This document shows, in pieces, positions 35,091 to 46,818 of a stretch of 64,000 bases of DNA. The DNA lies in assembly GCF_009389715.1 (NCBI RefSeq), contig NC_052407.1, positions 9,582,475 to 9,646,474 on the forward strand, given 5' to 3'. The position numbers were made by a program, and so were the translations under genes. Under the pieces are notes generated by a model. The model made no database searches. It was given only the letters and a program-made list of their open reading frames with translations, and had not been told where the DNA came from. Positions within the stretch are counted from its first letter, which is position 1, and each line of letters opens with the position of its first letter. The DNA comes from Phoenix dactylifera (taxonomy: Eukaryota; Streptophyta; Magnoliopsida; Arecales; Arecaceae).

Positions 35091-38000
35091 GAATAGCATG
35101 CCATTACAGCATACCATTGGCTACTGTGTAGCTGGCAGTTTCGTGTATGTGCACATTCGTGCCATTGCAGCGTACTTTTAGCCATTGTCTGGTTGGGGGT
35201 TTCGCGCATGTGTGCACGCGTGCATGACAAAGATAGCATGCCATTTTGCATGCATGCATGTGACAAGGATAGTATGCCGCAGGTGGTTTGAGGAAAGAGA
35301 TGCCAAAAGGGAAATTTGAGAAAGTTTGCAAGGTCAGAAACCACATTTCCTAAAAACTCAGGGTTAATGCAAGTCACCTCAAAGGAAGATACAGTATCCC
35401 ATATATAAGAAAGAACATTAAACAGCCTTACGGTCGATATCTGCCATGAAATTTATATGCTGATCGTGCCATGTTTCTATAGCATTTCCATGCATCCAAA
35501 AAGCTCCTAAAGATATTGGTCCTTCAATTCAGATGCAAGGGTGTGGAAGTTGGAATATATGAACAAGAGTTGTTCAGTTGATTTCTAAACCTAGGGTTTC
35601 CGTATATTGTTTAACAATTTGCATTGAGATACTTGTAGAAATGCAAGCAAACGTGAAATCTTCAATAATACATTCTTAACTATCATTTAGTAATCATTTG
35701 CATAATTAAAGAATTGTGTGCCAGTAAAGCATTCATGAAATGATCTCCTATACATATGCTTGTGCAAAAGATCATGTGCTCCACAATCTGCAAGCAAGGG
35801 GAAAACCTAATCTTGCATAAAATCTAAATTTGAACATTAACATGGAGCACATTTCGAATAAAAGTAGCAAATAAAGCAGTTTTTGGGGTCTATTTAGGAC
35901 AGGTGGAAGCCCACTGCTTATACTAATTAAATATACCAAAAACTACAGAGGATTGATGGATATTAATAAAATATAAAGAATTTTGTTAGCTGCTTAATCT
36001 TAAGCTCAAAGTCATAGAAATCAAAACATTTAGATGACCCAACACCCCTAACCAAGGTATGACATACCGTACCGAACCGGATACTATGAAGCATACCGAA
36101 CCAGTTCGGTACCGATATGTGGTACGGAAGGTGAACCAACGCTCGGTACATTGAACTGGACCCCATACCGGACATGCTAACATAGTAACAGGATGGCATC
36201 AGTATGGGGTTCGATACCGAGACGGTGTACCTTGCCCCTAACCAAGCAATTCCATGCAATTTACTAAGTGGGAAGCAGGATGCTAGCATGCAATTTCATT
36301 TGGCAACATATTTTGGGAATTGGAGACCATCTGGGTTTGTTAGGAAGAATGTCCAAAATAGGGTTCTTTTTTTCCCATTTGTGGTGAGGAGGGGACGTGG
36401 GATGGGCAGGTTGGTTAGCAAAATGAGCGTCTTGTAAAATATGACAAGCCATAATGAAACATCTACATTTTAATTCTTTGTTGGGGGGGACCCCAGAGTC
36501 CAGTATATATGCTCAACTCTAGGACCTCCCATGAGTCCCTTAAAAGCAAGCTGCTAAATCCTGAGATGCCATCTCTTGAAAAGAAAAAAAAAAAAGAGAA
36601 GGGGAGAATCCACAACGTGTACATGCATTGTGCTGGGGACTAGTTAAAATAATGTGTCAAAAATATTTTGAATATTGAACTTATGCCAATGCAAGAAACG
36701 GGAGAACTTACATCATCCAACAACATACTGTTGCGGTGACAACCAATGTAAAACGTAACCTGCATCACCAAATTAAAACAGTCATATGCCAATGAGCGTG
36801 GAAAACTTCTTTTAAAACAACCAAAACTCAAGATATGTATGCCAAAGCTGCTTAGAGTAGTAAATTTCAAAATAAATCGCACAATGCTCCAGTTATGGTC
36901 ATTTAACCACAATCACCCCATGAGACACAATCCACACATTTGATGATCCAAATATAAATCTACTATTAAACTTTTGATGTATCTTGACATGGAAAGTGTT
37001 GAACTTATTAAATAAGTCTATTTTGGAATAGAATTTATGCATCAAAAGCTTTACATGAGATTATGGCATATCAGTCTTTATTTTAGTCACTTAATTTGGT
37101 TATCAATGGCTACATTATTTTTAATTTGACTCAATAGTTCAAAATGCTTCAGCAATCAAGTTGTTTCGTAAATGCTATAAAAGCGTAGTCTTGCATTTTG
37201 ACTTACTACTTTTCTTCTTCACGGTAGTGCTATTGCTGCAATTATGAGACTTCATCAACTTGATTAACATAGCTCTAATCATCTTCTTAATGGGCGAGCT
37301 CAGTTGAGGCCTTTCACAAGATGACTCTATATTTTATCCAAGAAGAGAGGTGCAGTGCCTTTAGCTATTGCTTTAACCATCCCCCCCCCCCAAAAAAAAA
37401 GAATAGAGAGATATTTTATAGCTTTATATTAATAAACAAGATTGTCTTGATGCATCAACATCGACAATCAAAACGGATCAAGATGAATATTTTTTAATTC
37501 CTCTTACCGACTTCGCTTAAGAATTGCGAAATTAAAAAGCGGTCGACCCCTATTTTGAACGAAACAGAAAAACGGCTATGTAAGTCGCAAAAGAGCCCGA
37601 CGCCGGCCTCCCTCCCTCTCTCCCCTGCCCTCTCTCTCTTTTCCTTCACTTTCTCCGCCTCCGGCAATGGATTTCGTTTCCGTTGCCGGAACCGTACCGG
37701 TGAGCCACCGGTAAGGTGCAGAACAGCCGGAACCGTCCGATTCGGGACGGTTCCGTCAACGTTGAACCACAGACATAATAATTTTATGAGGCAGTTCATA
37801 TCTAAAGTGGCAAATTCCCCTTTGTGTGGAGCCTCGGGCTCTTTAGGAGACATACTCAAGGCCTTGTTCCTTATCTATATGTTACTCTTCTATCAACTAC
37901 AAGAGAGCGTACAAAGTTCTGAACTGGTTTGATGGTTTAAGGAAATGAAGAAAAGCTCATCTACCACTCAAGGATTTGTTCAAGAGAATGATATGCACCA

Positions 38001-41000
38001 TCACAAGAACTTCATCCTTTTGGTGAAGCAGCATTACTTGGACAATCTCATCCATCTTCAAAAAATTGTCTTGACACAAATCTACAGATGGATATACATC
38101 AAAAGTCTAAATATCTATTAGAACCTTGGATTGTGGTTAAGACTGGTTGAGAGTCAAATTTTTCCAACATTGAATCTGTCTCACAATATCTAATGATAAT
38201 TAGAAGTGGAATCTATTTGTTCTTGTATGGATGAAGGCATTAAAAACTTGGTGAAATGTCATATAACTTTTGTTCTTGAGCTATATTTCAGATTCTAATT
38301 AGAAATATCTATTATAACAGCAATTGCAACATGGCAAATTATCAATCTTAAAATTCATGTTTTATAGTGGCGACGACTTTCAAAAGTCTGAATCATCACT
38401 ACATTTACTAGCAGAACACCTTTTCAACACACTTTCAATCACTTTTCACATATGAAATGACAAGCAACATTGCTGTGGCTATTTGAGTTAATCATTTCTG
38501 AATACGTCAGCACTAACATCAAAGAAGCACTTCTCAGTTATAAGTTAGGTGAAACAACTTCATAAGTATTATATTTTCAATATTTTCAATTCAACAATAT
38601 GAAATAACTCATTATATACTTCTCGTACATATCCTTGTATCTTGTATTTTTGCTCTTGCCACATGATACTTGGATACACATCTGATCTGATTCTCATGTC
38701 CGTGCCCATGCATTTTGGTGGTGAAGACGACTACAATTTATCCTAGTTTTAGTTGTCACAATTTGTACTAAATTTATTAATCAAATTGATGTGAAGAATG
38801 ACTTTTATCATGATGATTTTTATGGGGTCTAAGATGCAACACCCAAGTGTCTGTTGCCTTTATGAAACCATGTATGCACTCAAGTAAGTTTGTGTTGTCA
38901 TTTGAACACTTTGGGTGATTCTTTGTTGTTCTTTTGGCATAATTCTTCAACAAAGTAGCAATTACTTTTGTTATTCTCACAAAATATTCGTTCAATAAGA
39001 TAGCTATTGTCCTACCCAATGTCGATGATAATGCTTCAGTGATGCACGTAGGAAGCAGTTCTTAGAATTTTGAGAAGAGACTTGGGCCTTTTTACTACTT
39101 TTTGGGTCTTGAGTTGTATGCTATCTCCCAAGATACAAGTCCTTGTTTCAACAGAAATATAAGCATCTCTGATAAGCACCACCATGATGGATACTCATAG
39201 CATTGGTACAGTAGTGGATCTCCATTAGAGGCTTCATCACACTAGTCATCCTCTATAATGAGTAGCATATGCTTGGTACGTTAGCTTGCTACTGAATTTC
39301 TTAAATTGACTATAATAATGTTCAAGTGTTGAGCAAGTTTGTTAGTCCCCCACATTCCAATTCATTAACTGCAATTATTGCAAATCATTAATATCATCTT
39401 AACATTAGAACAATTCTCCATACCATCATACAACTACTGAGAGAATAATGCTTTGAACAACATGCATCTTAATTGGTTCCCAACATGAGTTTGAGATGAG
39501 AGGCCTCTTGATCCTCAGCTATTCTTTAGATTTTGAAATTGTCTTTCTTTTTCAAAGACACTTGCTCTCATAACAGAAATACAACTCATCCCTAATCAAC
39601 CAGTCTGTAATAGACAGCCATACTGCTAGTATACCAATGAAACAAAGCCTGAGCTAATAGTAATATATATCCAAATCCGATTCAGCATTGTCAACTTGCA
39701 AGTCGCTTGTTGGACTGACTGCGACATTGTGCTTGTGATGCTAGTGTCGAGCAAGTTTGTCAATTAATTGGTTTTATTACGCATTCTTCAGTACCTTTAT
39801 GGAATTACGAATTACTTTCCCTTGTCCTTTGCCTTTACGTGAAGGCTAGGTTGGGGCCTCCAATTATAACAATTTTGCTATGCACCAAATACTTCAACAC
39901 CATAGGCTTGATGATCTATATCTTCTTGAGATATTCCCTTATCTTGGCAGAATTGAAAGCACAATGTGTCGTTTTGCTCCATTAACCAACGTAATAACAA
40001 TGCATCATGGTTAAATTTCTACTAGAGGTCATCTAGCCTCATTACCTTCTCTTAATGTTGGTGCTGCACATATAAATCTTGCTGACATGATACATGCTTT
40101 TACATTGCTAACAAACTGATTTGACGAGTACGGGCGCATTAGAATCAACTACCACTTTATCCAACATGTCTACCATGGTAATGTCACTTGCATCCAGTCT
40201 ACTGAGTTGCTGGTGGACCTCTTAAAACCAGTACTGCAAACAAACCACCTACTAAGCACCTGATGACTACTTGCTAATTAGGCAACGAGTATGAGGGAGA
40301 TATTCGATAAACCCAGATCAGACTAGATTTCACATGCATGCATTATGTCTACACTTCAGTGGATTGAGTGCTCCGCATATTTCAATGCGTAAAGTGTCAA
40401 CCAATAGAATGATATGAAGAGGCAGACTAACATAGAGTCTAAATCATTGAGAAATCCTTTGTGTTAATGGCTTGTTCCTAATCTAAATTCTCCATTGTTA
40501 AAACCTTCAAGTTCCCAATATTCTTTTTTCCATATAACTGCCTTCATGAAGTTCCTTTTAGTTTTCCCAGGAAACAACAAATTGACTCAAAATCACTTGA
40601 GAGCTACTTATAGGGTCAGAGGAAGCTGCAACATCAGAAAACTGATGCAGCATTAAGTTCATTCTGACATGTTTAAAGTAAAAATACCAGATAGGAAAGA
40701 TGAGTTATGTATAAGTTGGAGAACAAGTCAGTTTTCTTAGTTCAAGACTAGAAGCACTAAAGTTTAATTTCATTAGATGAATCAGCTTGGTACAATACTA
40801 GGATCAGAGGATGAGATACTATTTTGAAGGTGAAAATAACCATCATAGTCTTATGTAATAATATTTCTTTTATACTTTTAGGGTTGATCCAAAAAGACAT
40901 GATAAAAAACGAAAGCTTTACCAGGTCATAGATATATCAGTTAAAGAACAATCCAGTTTTCTTACTAAAATGAGGATACTTCAACTTGCTAGACAGAACA

Positions 41001-41789
41001 GCTTGAAATGATGTCTAAATCTAAAACATCAGCAGATGGGATACCAATTTGGGGGTTAAGCATAACAATTATATTCTCATATGATAACATTTCTTTACAG
41101 ATTTTTTCAGGACTGATCTGAAAACATATGCCAAATGCAAAAGGTTTAGTATTTTATATATATTATAGCTGCGGAAGTCCAGGGCCAAGAAATCATCAGA
41201 AATCATGAAAGAAGAAGACCAACCATGAAGCAGCATCATACTTTAATCTCTGTACCTGCACTGCCGCAATTCTACCATAGATTTTTCTAAAGAATCCATG
41301 TTTATGTTCAGGTACCATTGAAGCTCAACCTCATCCGATATCAATCCTCTGTTTATATCAAACCACTGACAAATATATTCTTCATTGACCCTCGACAGCG
41401 GATCTATACTCAGTCAGCTTGAGTTTCCTCATGTAGAACTACCTCATGGAGTACTCCAATTTATACGTTCTTCTCACAATCCTCTACATATTCCAACTCT
41501 CTCAATGATAGATGGACTCTCGCATCTCTCTCACACATCTCCCCCAGCCTCACCAACCATTATAATGCCTTTAGGGAAATCAATATCGCTAACATCATCG
41601 AGAGAACTCTCATAAAAGCTTATTAGAGAGGACCTCTTGATGAGCAACTTGAGATTTATGTCAATATTTTTTTTTCAGACGCATGTTGTTTATCCTTAAA
41701 ATTCATATAGAAGGAAAAAGAACCATACATGTCTTACCTATGGGTATGCACTATCCTCCTTACACCTTCGCCCCCCCCCCCCCCCCCCC

Positions 41790-41826
<37 letters not shown>

Positions 41827-42648
41827 TTTGCTTTCTTTTACATCATATTATTCTATCTATTTTGATTGCTCCTATATATGTGCATCTTTTATAGTTATTT
41901 TATTAAAAAAACTCTCTAGGGCTGGTAAACGAGCAAGTTGTTCACAAGCCAGCTCGTGGTCAGCTTAAAATTTGGCTCGACTTTAGCTCGCTCGCTCAGC
42001 GAGCTTTTGCATAAAACTTCTGAAACTCCTTACTTTTACTTTAGTTTTTGTTTCTGAAAGCAATAAATTTTTGCTACCTAAAGCTCCAGAGCCTAGAGGC
42101 TTGGCCGAGATTTTTTTTTTAAAGTTCAGTTAAACTTTCTTCTTGGATTTTTGAAAACAAAAACAGAAAACAAAAGAAACACCAAACGGGCCACTAATGA
42201 TTCAGAATTCTGTGCCGTAGTTTTAGTTCTTTTCCTTTGTCCTCTACATAAATAAAATTGAGAAAGCGAAATATTTTGCGCATAGACGCAAAAACAGAAA
42301 AAACCACAAACATCATAGATCAAAAGATGCTGATGCATCCAAAATTCAAACATTACACACAAAATCTGCACTAATTTTTATCCAAGGTTAAGGAGATTAG
42401 ACTGTGTCGAGGTGATCCAACTCCAAAAGGCAATCCAAAACACAAATACGACGGAGTCCTAATAAGAGTCGACGGTTTCCGTTAGATTTCCTCATCCGAA
42501 ATCGTAATCCAAGACAACAAAAGAGAGCGGGAGAGGATAGGGAGACGTACAGATTGATGGAGGGGCCGCCGTTGAAGCAGAGGCGGACGGATAGGGCGGC
42601 GACGACGCCCGCCACGAAGAAGATGAGGGTCGTCACCAAGAAGCCCAT
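33369..42648 (-). CDS. VHA-e: V-type proton ATPase subunit e
   Basis: Small hydrophobic subunit of the membrane Vo sector of the vacuolar/endomembrane proton pump. Three minus-strand exons join in frame: 42551-42648 (ATG at 42648), 36712-36759, 33369-33435 (stop TGA at 33371-33369). They encode 70 residues, the usual plant length. The start MGFLVTTLIFFVAGVVAAL and the end [20 protein letters not shown] + ILSEGE are diagnostic; two membrane segments lie at about residues 5-25 and 37-57. Donors are GTACGT and GTAAGT; acceptors are TGCAG and TGTTAG. The introns, 5.8 and 3.3 kb, are very large for a 213-base coding sequence and contain a Copia relic, a foldback half-copy and an intact MITE. Residues 21-36 (VRLCFNGGPSINLLRF) differ from the common plant form as I recall it (roughly R/C-C-N-R-G-P-S-T-N-L), so it may be a divergent paralogue. 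Confidence 0.93.
34960..35270. repeat. Threefold tandem unit around TG/GA microsatellite
   Basis: A unit of the form GCATTGCAGNNTACC, TTAGCCATTGT, TAGCTNG, GTTTCATGTTTGTGC occurs about three times (starting near 34962, 35100 and 35160). In the first unit the end has expanded into GTGCGTGCGTGC, (TG)n and (GA)n (about 35022-35090). It lies in VHA-e intron 2. Confidence 0.65.
36053..36234. mobile_element. CAAGG-family hAT-like MITE, intact copy
   Basis: A 182-bp element from CAAGGTATGACATACCG to ACGGTGTACCTTG flanked by a perfect 8-bp duplication cccctaac (36045-36052 and 36235-36242). The interior contains ACCGAACC and GGTACCG units. It is in VHA-e intron 2, about 480 bp from exon 2. Confidence 0.85.
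37505..37765. mobile_element. Half-copy of the foldback element
   Basis: Reads ACTTCGCTTAAG, AAATTAAAAAGCGGTCGACC, CCCTATTTTGAACGAAACAG, a CT-rich run (about 37605-37655) and then CCGGAACCGTACCGGTGAGC. This is the order seen from the centre outward in one arm of the 13769-14345 palindrome. The opposite arm is missing, so either the copy was truncated at the palindrome centre or one arm was deleted. Located in VHA-e intron 1. Confidence 0.55.
38770..40310 (+). pseudogene. Degenerate Copia reverse transcriptase/RNase H relic
   Basis: Plus-strand shifted frames give INQIDVKNDFYHDDFYGV (the LHQMDVKNAFLHGDL motif of Copia RT) near 38780, DSLLFF and LPNVDDN (a decayed LYVDDM catalytic region) near 38920-39030, LGPFYYFLGLELYAISQD (LGPL.YFLGIEV) near 39085, LSKFVSPPHS near 39330, and INYHFIQHVYHG followed by LVDLLKP (the HIEIDYHFVRE...ADxxTKPL end of RNase H) near 40140-40220. 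The order is correct for Copia pol, with many stops. No LTRs were recognised. It lies antisense in VHA-e intron 1. Confidence 0.6.
40311..41640. other. Intron sequence without recognisable feature
   Basis: AT-rich part of VHA-e intron 1. It may include the decayed 3' end of the Copia element, but no LTR or polypurine tract could be identified. Confidence 0.35.
41771..41823. repeat. Poly-C plus (TC)n microsatellite
   Basis: Twenty C followed by about sixteen TC/CT units. It lies in VHA-e intron 1; the frames across it are artefacts. Confidence 0.9.
41917..42005. repeat. Truncated TAGGGCTG-type element
   Basis: TAGGGCTGGTAAACGAGC followed by GCTCG/GAGCTC-rich sequence resembles the end of a common plant hAT-like MITE with TAGGGCTG termini, like the intact one at 52735. 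No matching right terminus was found. Confidence 0.35.
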
Positions 42649-43184
42649 CGCGAGCGATTCCGACGATGCGACGGAGCGAATCCGACCCAAAAAAAAAAGG
42701 AGATTGGATGTCTCGTCGTTAGTTTGGGAAAAGAACCGTGGAGGTTTTGTCCCGTTTGCTGTGGGTTGGCAAGGGATCGGGTTGGAAGGATGGGGTTGGT
42801 CTGATACGAATCGGATCAAAAATTTATCCTCGAACCCAAATTATCCATTAAATAAATTAAAAAAAATAATTAAAATATTTTATTAGGTAGATAATTTTAT
42901 TGATTAGGTTGAATTAGGTTAAATAGATTAAGTGAATTTTAAAGGGCCCGATAGATTTAAATAGATTATATTGGTCGGATCAAGCATGTTAGATAGATTT
43001 TAAACAAGTTTTGAATAGATCTAATAAATTTAGTCATGACTGATCCAATTATTAAAAGAGATTTAAACCCGAACTCTACCTATTTAATAAATGGATCTAG
43101 GACCTCTAGATGGGTTGTCCATTGTTCACGCTATATTTTAACTTATAATTGGAGCTTGAAGGTCGGTTAAATGATGACCACATG

Positions 43185-43417
43185 CAGGACCGGCCTAATT
43201 CTTAGACGACTGAGGCGGTCGCCTAAGACTCCGGCCCAAAGAAGGCCCACCACAGAAAAGACTTCAAAGATAAAACAGAAAGAAAAAAGGCTTTTCTTAG
43301 TGAGTTAGCTTTAGACCGGCCCACTATAGGAAATGCCTTAAAAGACAAAATAGAAAGAAAAAAGGCCCCCTCTTAGTAAGTTCGCCTTAGGCTCCCAAAT
43401 GTATTGGGCCGCTCCTG
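43185..43417. mobile_element. hAT-like MITE with CAGGA ends
   Basis: A 233-bp element with ends CAGGACCGGCC and, complemented, CAGGAGCGGCCC, flanked by accacatg (43177-43184) and accatatg (43418-43425), 7/8 identical. The interior has two A-rich segments of the form AGATAAAACAGAAAG and GACAAAATAGAAAG about 80 bases apart. A decayed copy in reverse orientation lies near 31.7 kb. Located upstream of VHA-e. Confidence 0.7.
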
Positions 43418-44513
43418 ACCATATGGCATAGGATAATAATAAGAAACTGGTCTTAGCATTGTCAAGTATGCTATAAGGGTCAACTTTGATGCGTCAGTGC
43501 AGGCGTGGAAGTCACTAACTAAAAGATAGGAGAAGATCAACTAAAATGGTTACACATAATGAGACCCGAGTATAGTGGGCTGATCAAGTCCTCACCAAGT
43601 ACTAAGCAAGATGGATAGGATCATGACTAAAAGGGATAGGTCGAATCAGGATGAGTGATGGATTGAGGCTTGGACCTAGTTCCAAAGATAATTGGTATAG
43701 GTTGATTATAAGTATGGCTTATTGAATAGGGTAAATAGTGATTTAAGAAGCCAATCGTACCTTATGTTGAATGAAGCCTCTGAAGCAAGACAAGAGAGAG
43801 ATAAAAGCAGTTGTTAAAAGATCGGGACGTGGAAGGTGGAGATGTGCAAAACCGGTTATGACAACCATCAGAAGAGAGTGGACGAGGTAGCAACTGCTAA
43901 TATGGACAAATGTTGGTATTTGGAAAAGACAATTGTTCAGAAGTTAAGAAGAATATGTATACATATGAAATTGCAATCCTGGGAAGGGCCAGCTTAGCCA
44001 CCAATTGAATCAATTACCAATTTTTTTATTAGTTTATCTTCCAATTTATTTTTAGCATTTTCAATTCCCAGTTCATAATTTGTTGCTCGTAGGTCCTAGA
44101 TGCTGCTCTCTTCCCTGAAAATATGGTACTCTGGTAGCGAAAGATCTTAAAGGTCAAGACAGTAATATCTACTTCCATTTATCCTCTTTCCAATTTAGAT
44201 ACTGATGGCATGCCCGCATCTCTATCCAACCAGATCCGTTAGCTTGCTCTCCATCCTAAGGAGAAGGAAAAAAAGAAGCACCAAGACTTGTTTATGCTCG
44301 AACTTGTTTATGTCAAACCCAAACCTGCTTAAAAGCAGGCTCGGCTGACGGGCCAAGTTTTATATTGCCACTAGGTTGGAAACTGGGAGATAAGGAGGAT
44401 GCCAACTTCTTGTTTTATACCAAACGTGGTATGGTATTACTTGTAATTGAGCAGATGACACTTAACTTCTTTTATTAGCTAAGTAATCCATAGATTTTGG
44501 TTCGCTTCTCTAA

Positions 44514-44961
44514 AGACTCGTTTGGTTTGCATGAAGAATTTTTTTATACTGGAATATTTTTTTAGAGAAGATAATATCTAGGAAAGTGATTTTTACATAT
44601 TTGGTTAACCATGAGAAAGTAGCATATTCCAGAGAGGCTTATGTTTGGTTGAGCATTTATTTTCCTAAGAAAGTTGTGTAATATTCTTATTATGCCCTTA
44701 ATAGATTTTATCCCATTATATCTAAAAGCTTAGGGGTGTTTTTGGAAAAAAATATCTCAATTTTCAGTTCGTAGGAACTGAGCTTTTTCATGTCCTATAT
44801 AGATTTTTCTTTTCTATGAAATATAGGAATTTTATTTCTATAAAAAAGCTACTTTTTTTATCCCTCTAATTTGAAAATTTCAACCAAATATAAGACATTT
44901 ATTTATTTTTTTGTTGGCCATACTTTCCTCTCTCTCCTCTTTCTAGAAACCACACGAGTCC
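44514..44961. mobile_element. Harbinger/Tourist-like MITE, copy 1
   Basis: Runs from AGACTCGTTTGGTTTGC to ACCACACGAGTCC; the terminal ACTCGTTTGGTT/AACCACACGAGT are imperfect inverted repeats. The interior matches copy 2 (45271-45738) in reverse orientation, for example CATATTTGGTTAACCAT, GGCTTATGTTTGGTTGAGCA and TTATGCCCTTAAT. The left flank is TAA, but the right-hand 3-bp duplication is not preserved. Confidence 0.65.
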
Positions 44962-45270
44962 ATTTGTAGCTAGCAAAGCATGCAATACGTACTTGATTTG
45001 CCATATATCTTTGAAATTGTGAATATGAGATGAGATGAAACATCAAACATTCAGAGCTATTTATACTGGATGATTAATAGTGAATCACCTCCCAAACCTA
45101 AGAGACCCGATAAACATAAACTGCCACATATTAAGCCTTCCTAGGCTACCTTTAGCTCAACATTAAGGACTGAGCACATTAATGATATACTCAAGATGAT
45201 CTTTAATTACGAATAGCACTAGCCAAAGAATACTTATATGATCCATCAAAGTTCACTTTAAAAACACTTA

Positions 45271-45738
45271 GGACTCGTTTAGTTCGTAGGAAACAAATGA
45301 GAAAAAGTGTGGTCAACGGAAAAATGAAGAAATGCCTCTTATTTGGTTGAAGTTTTTAAAGAAGAGAGATGAAAAAGTAGCATTCCTATGGGAATAAGAT
45401 TTTCATGTTTCATGCAAAAGAAAAATCCACGAGGAACATGAAAAAGCTACTTTCCCACCAGTTGGAAATTGGGATTCTTTTTTTTTCCAAAACTATTCTT
45501 AAGCCATAAAAAATTTATGAATAAGATCTTTCCTTTATTAAGGGTATAATAGATATTTCATACAATTTTCTCAGAAAATAGATGCTCAACCAAACATAAG
45601 CCACTCTGGAATAGTCACTTTTCTATGGTCAACCAAATATGCCCAAATCATTTTTCTAGACATCATATTCCTAGGAATCAACTTTCTAAAAAAAATATTC
45701 CGATACAGAAAAATTCATCATGCGAACCAAACGAGTTC
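45271..45738. mobile_element. Harbinger/Tourist-like MITE, copy 2 (inverted)
   Basis: A 468-bp element from GGACTCGTTTAGTTCG to CGAACCAAACGAGTTC, with TTA on both sides (45268-45270 and 45739-45741), the 3-bp TWA duplication expected for PIF/Harbinger insertion. It is oriented opposite to copy 1 about 310 bp away. Confidence 0.75.
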
Positions 45739-46788
45739 TTAAGGGATGAAGAAAGCTAGCTAACCTTAATTCGATAATGGGTCATGAAAACCAGAACCTT
45801 CATAGGGCCTTGCTATTGTAATGAATTTCTCTTCAAATGTAGGAGAAAAAATCTTTAGCTAGGAATTTAGGACTATCAGAGATCATCCAAGTTGTATTAA
45901 TCTTACCTTCAAACAATCATTCGTTCCTACTGCACCATATTAACCAACAACTACACAGAACTCAAAGCAATAGTTTCACGAGATCTATCATTCCCTGTGG
46001 CACAATGTATCAAGTTCTCAATAGAACTAGCAGTTATATTCAAATTGTGCTTTCCATAAGGTTCTCTGTACAATTTGGCTATAAATCTCCTTCAAGTAGA
46101 CCCTATTACTTTCAATCCTTGAAAGAGTTCGAACACTCCAGAACCTTTTTATAGAAGGGGTCGTGGGGGTACACTCACAAGCTCTTTTTTATAATTAAAC
46201 AAGATCGTTATCCATAGCCTTGTCCATGAGATAGGTTTCTAGCACCTTAGCTAGGTGACAATTTCATAATAAGCCCTAGGTCAGAGAGGGTCCACGAACA
46301 CTAGGCTTTAAACCTTATAGTTTTGTTCTTCTTTTAGAAATAAAAGGAGGAAATACCCGCCTTCCAAATGTATCATTCAAGACTAAAACCTAGAACTTCC
46401 TTAGAAAACGAGGGGTACATGACCACTCAACCTTTAGCTTAATAATTATGAGGCTGTGTTTGGTATCTAGCCATGCTATTCATCTGACAATGACATACAT
46501 TATTAGACATTTAGCCTAATTACACATAGATTGAGTAAATTTTCATATGATGCTACAAACGTAAGCATTCAAGAATCTGCTAAGAGTAATGATATGTTCT
46601 TTGCATATATAGTTAGAAACCCACAGCATCATGGATACATGACAAAGATAAGATATGACTGACACTGTCAAATGAAAATGACAATCAAAACCTATTTGTT
46701 TGCTCATGAAAGTCCTCACTTTTTTAATTTGTTGGACTCTTCACCACTAGATGAATAAGCTTGGTGGAAATTTTTGATCAAGACATAG

Positions 46789-46818
46789 CAACAACAACAA
46801 CAATAATAATAATAATAA
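46789..46818. repeat. (CAA)n(TAA)n microsatellite
   Basis: A short run of CAA units followed by TAA units, downstream of the lipoyl synthase gene. Confidence 0.85.

Noticed and set aside
42554-42886. Plus-strand 110-residue basic frame
   Set aside because: Antisense to exon 1 and leader of the V-ATPase e gene; no family match.
45780-46190. Possible tail of a LINE reverse transcriptase on the minus strand
   Set aside because: A frame-shifted segment resembling a LINE C-terminal motif is too short and too decayed to support a call.
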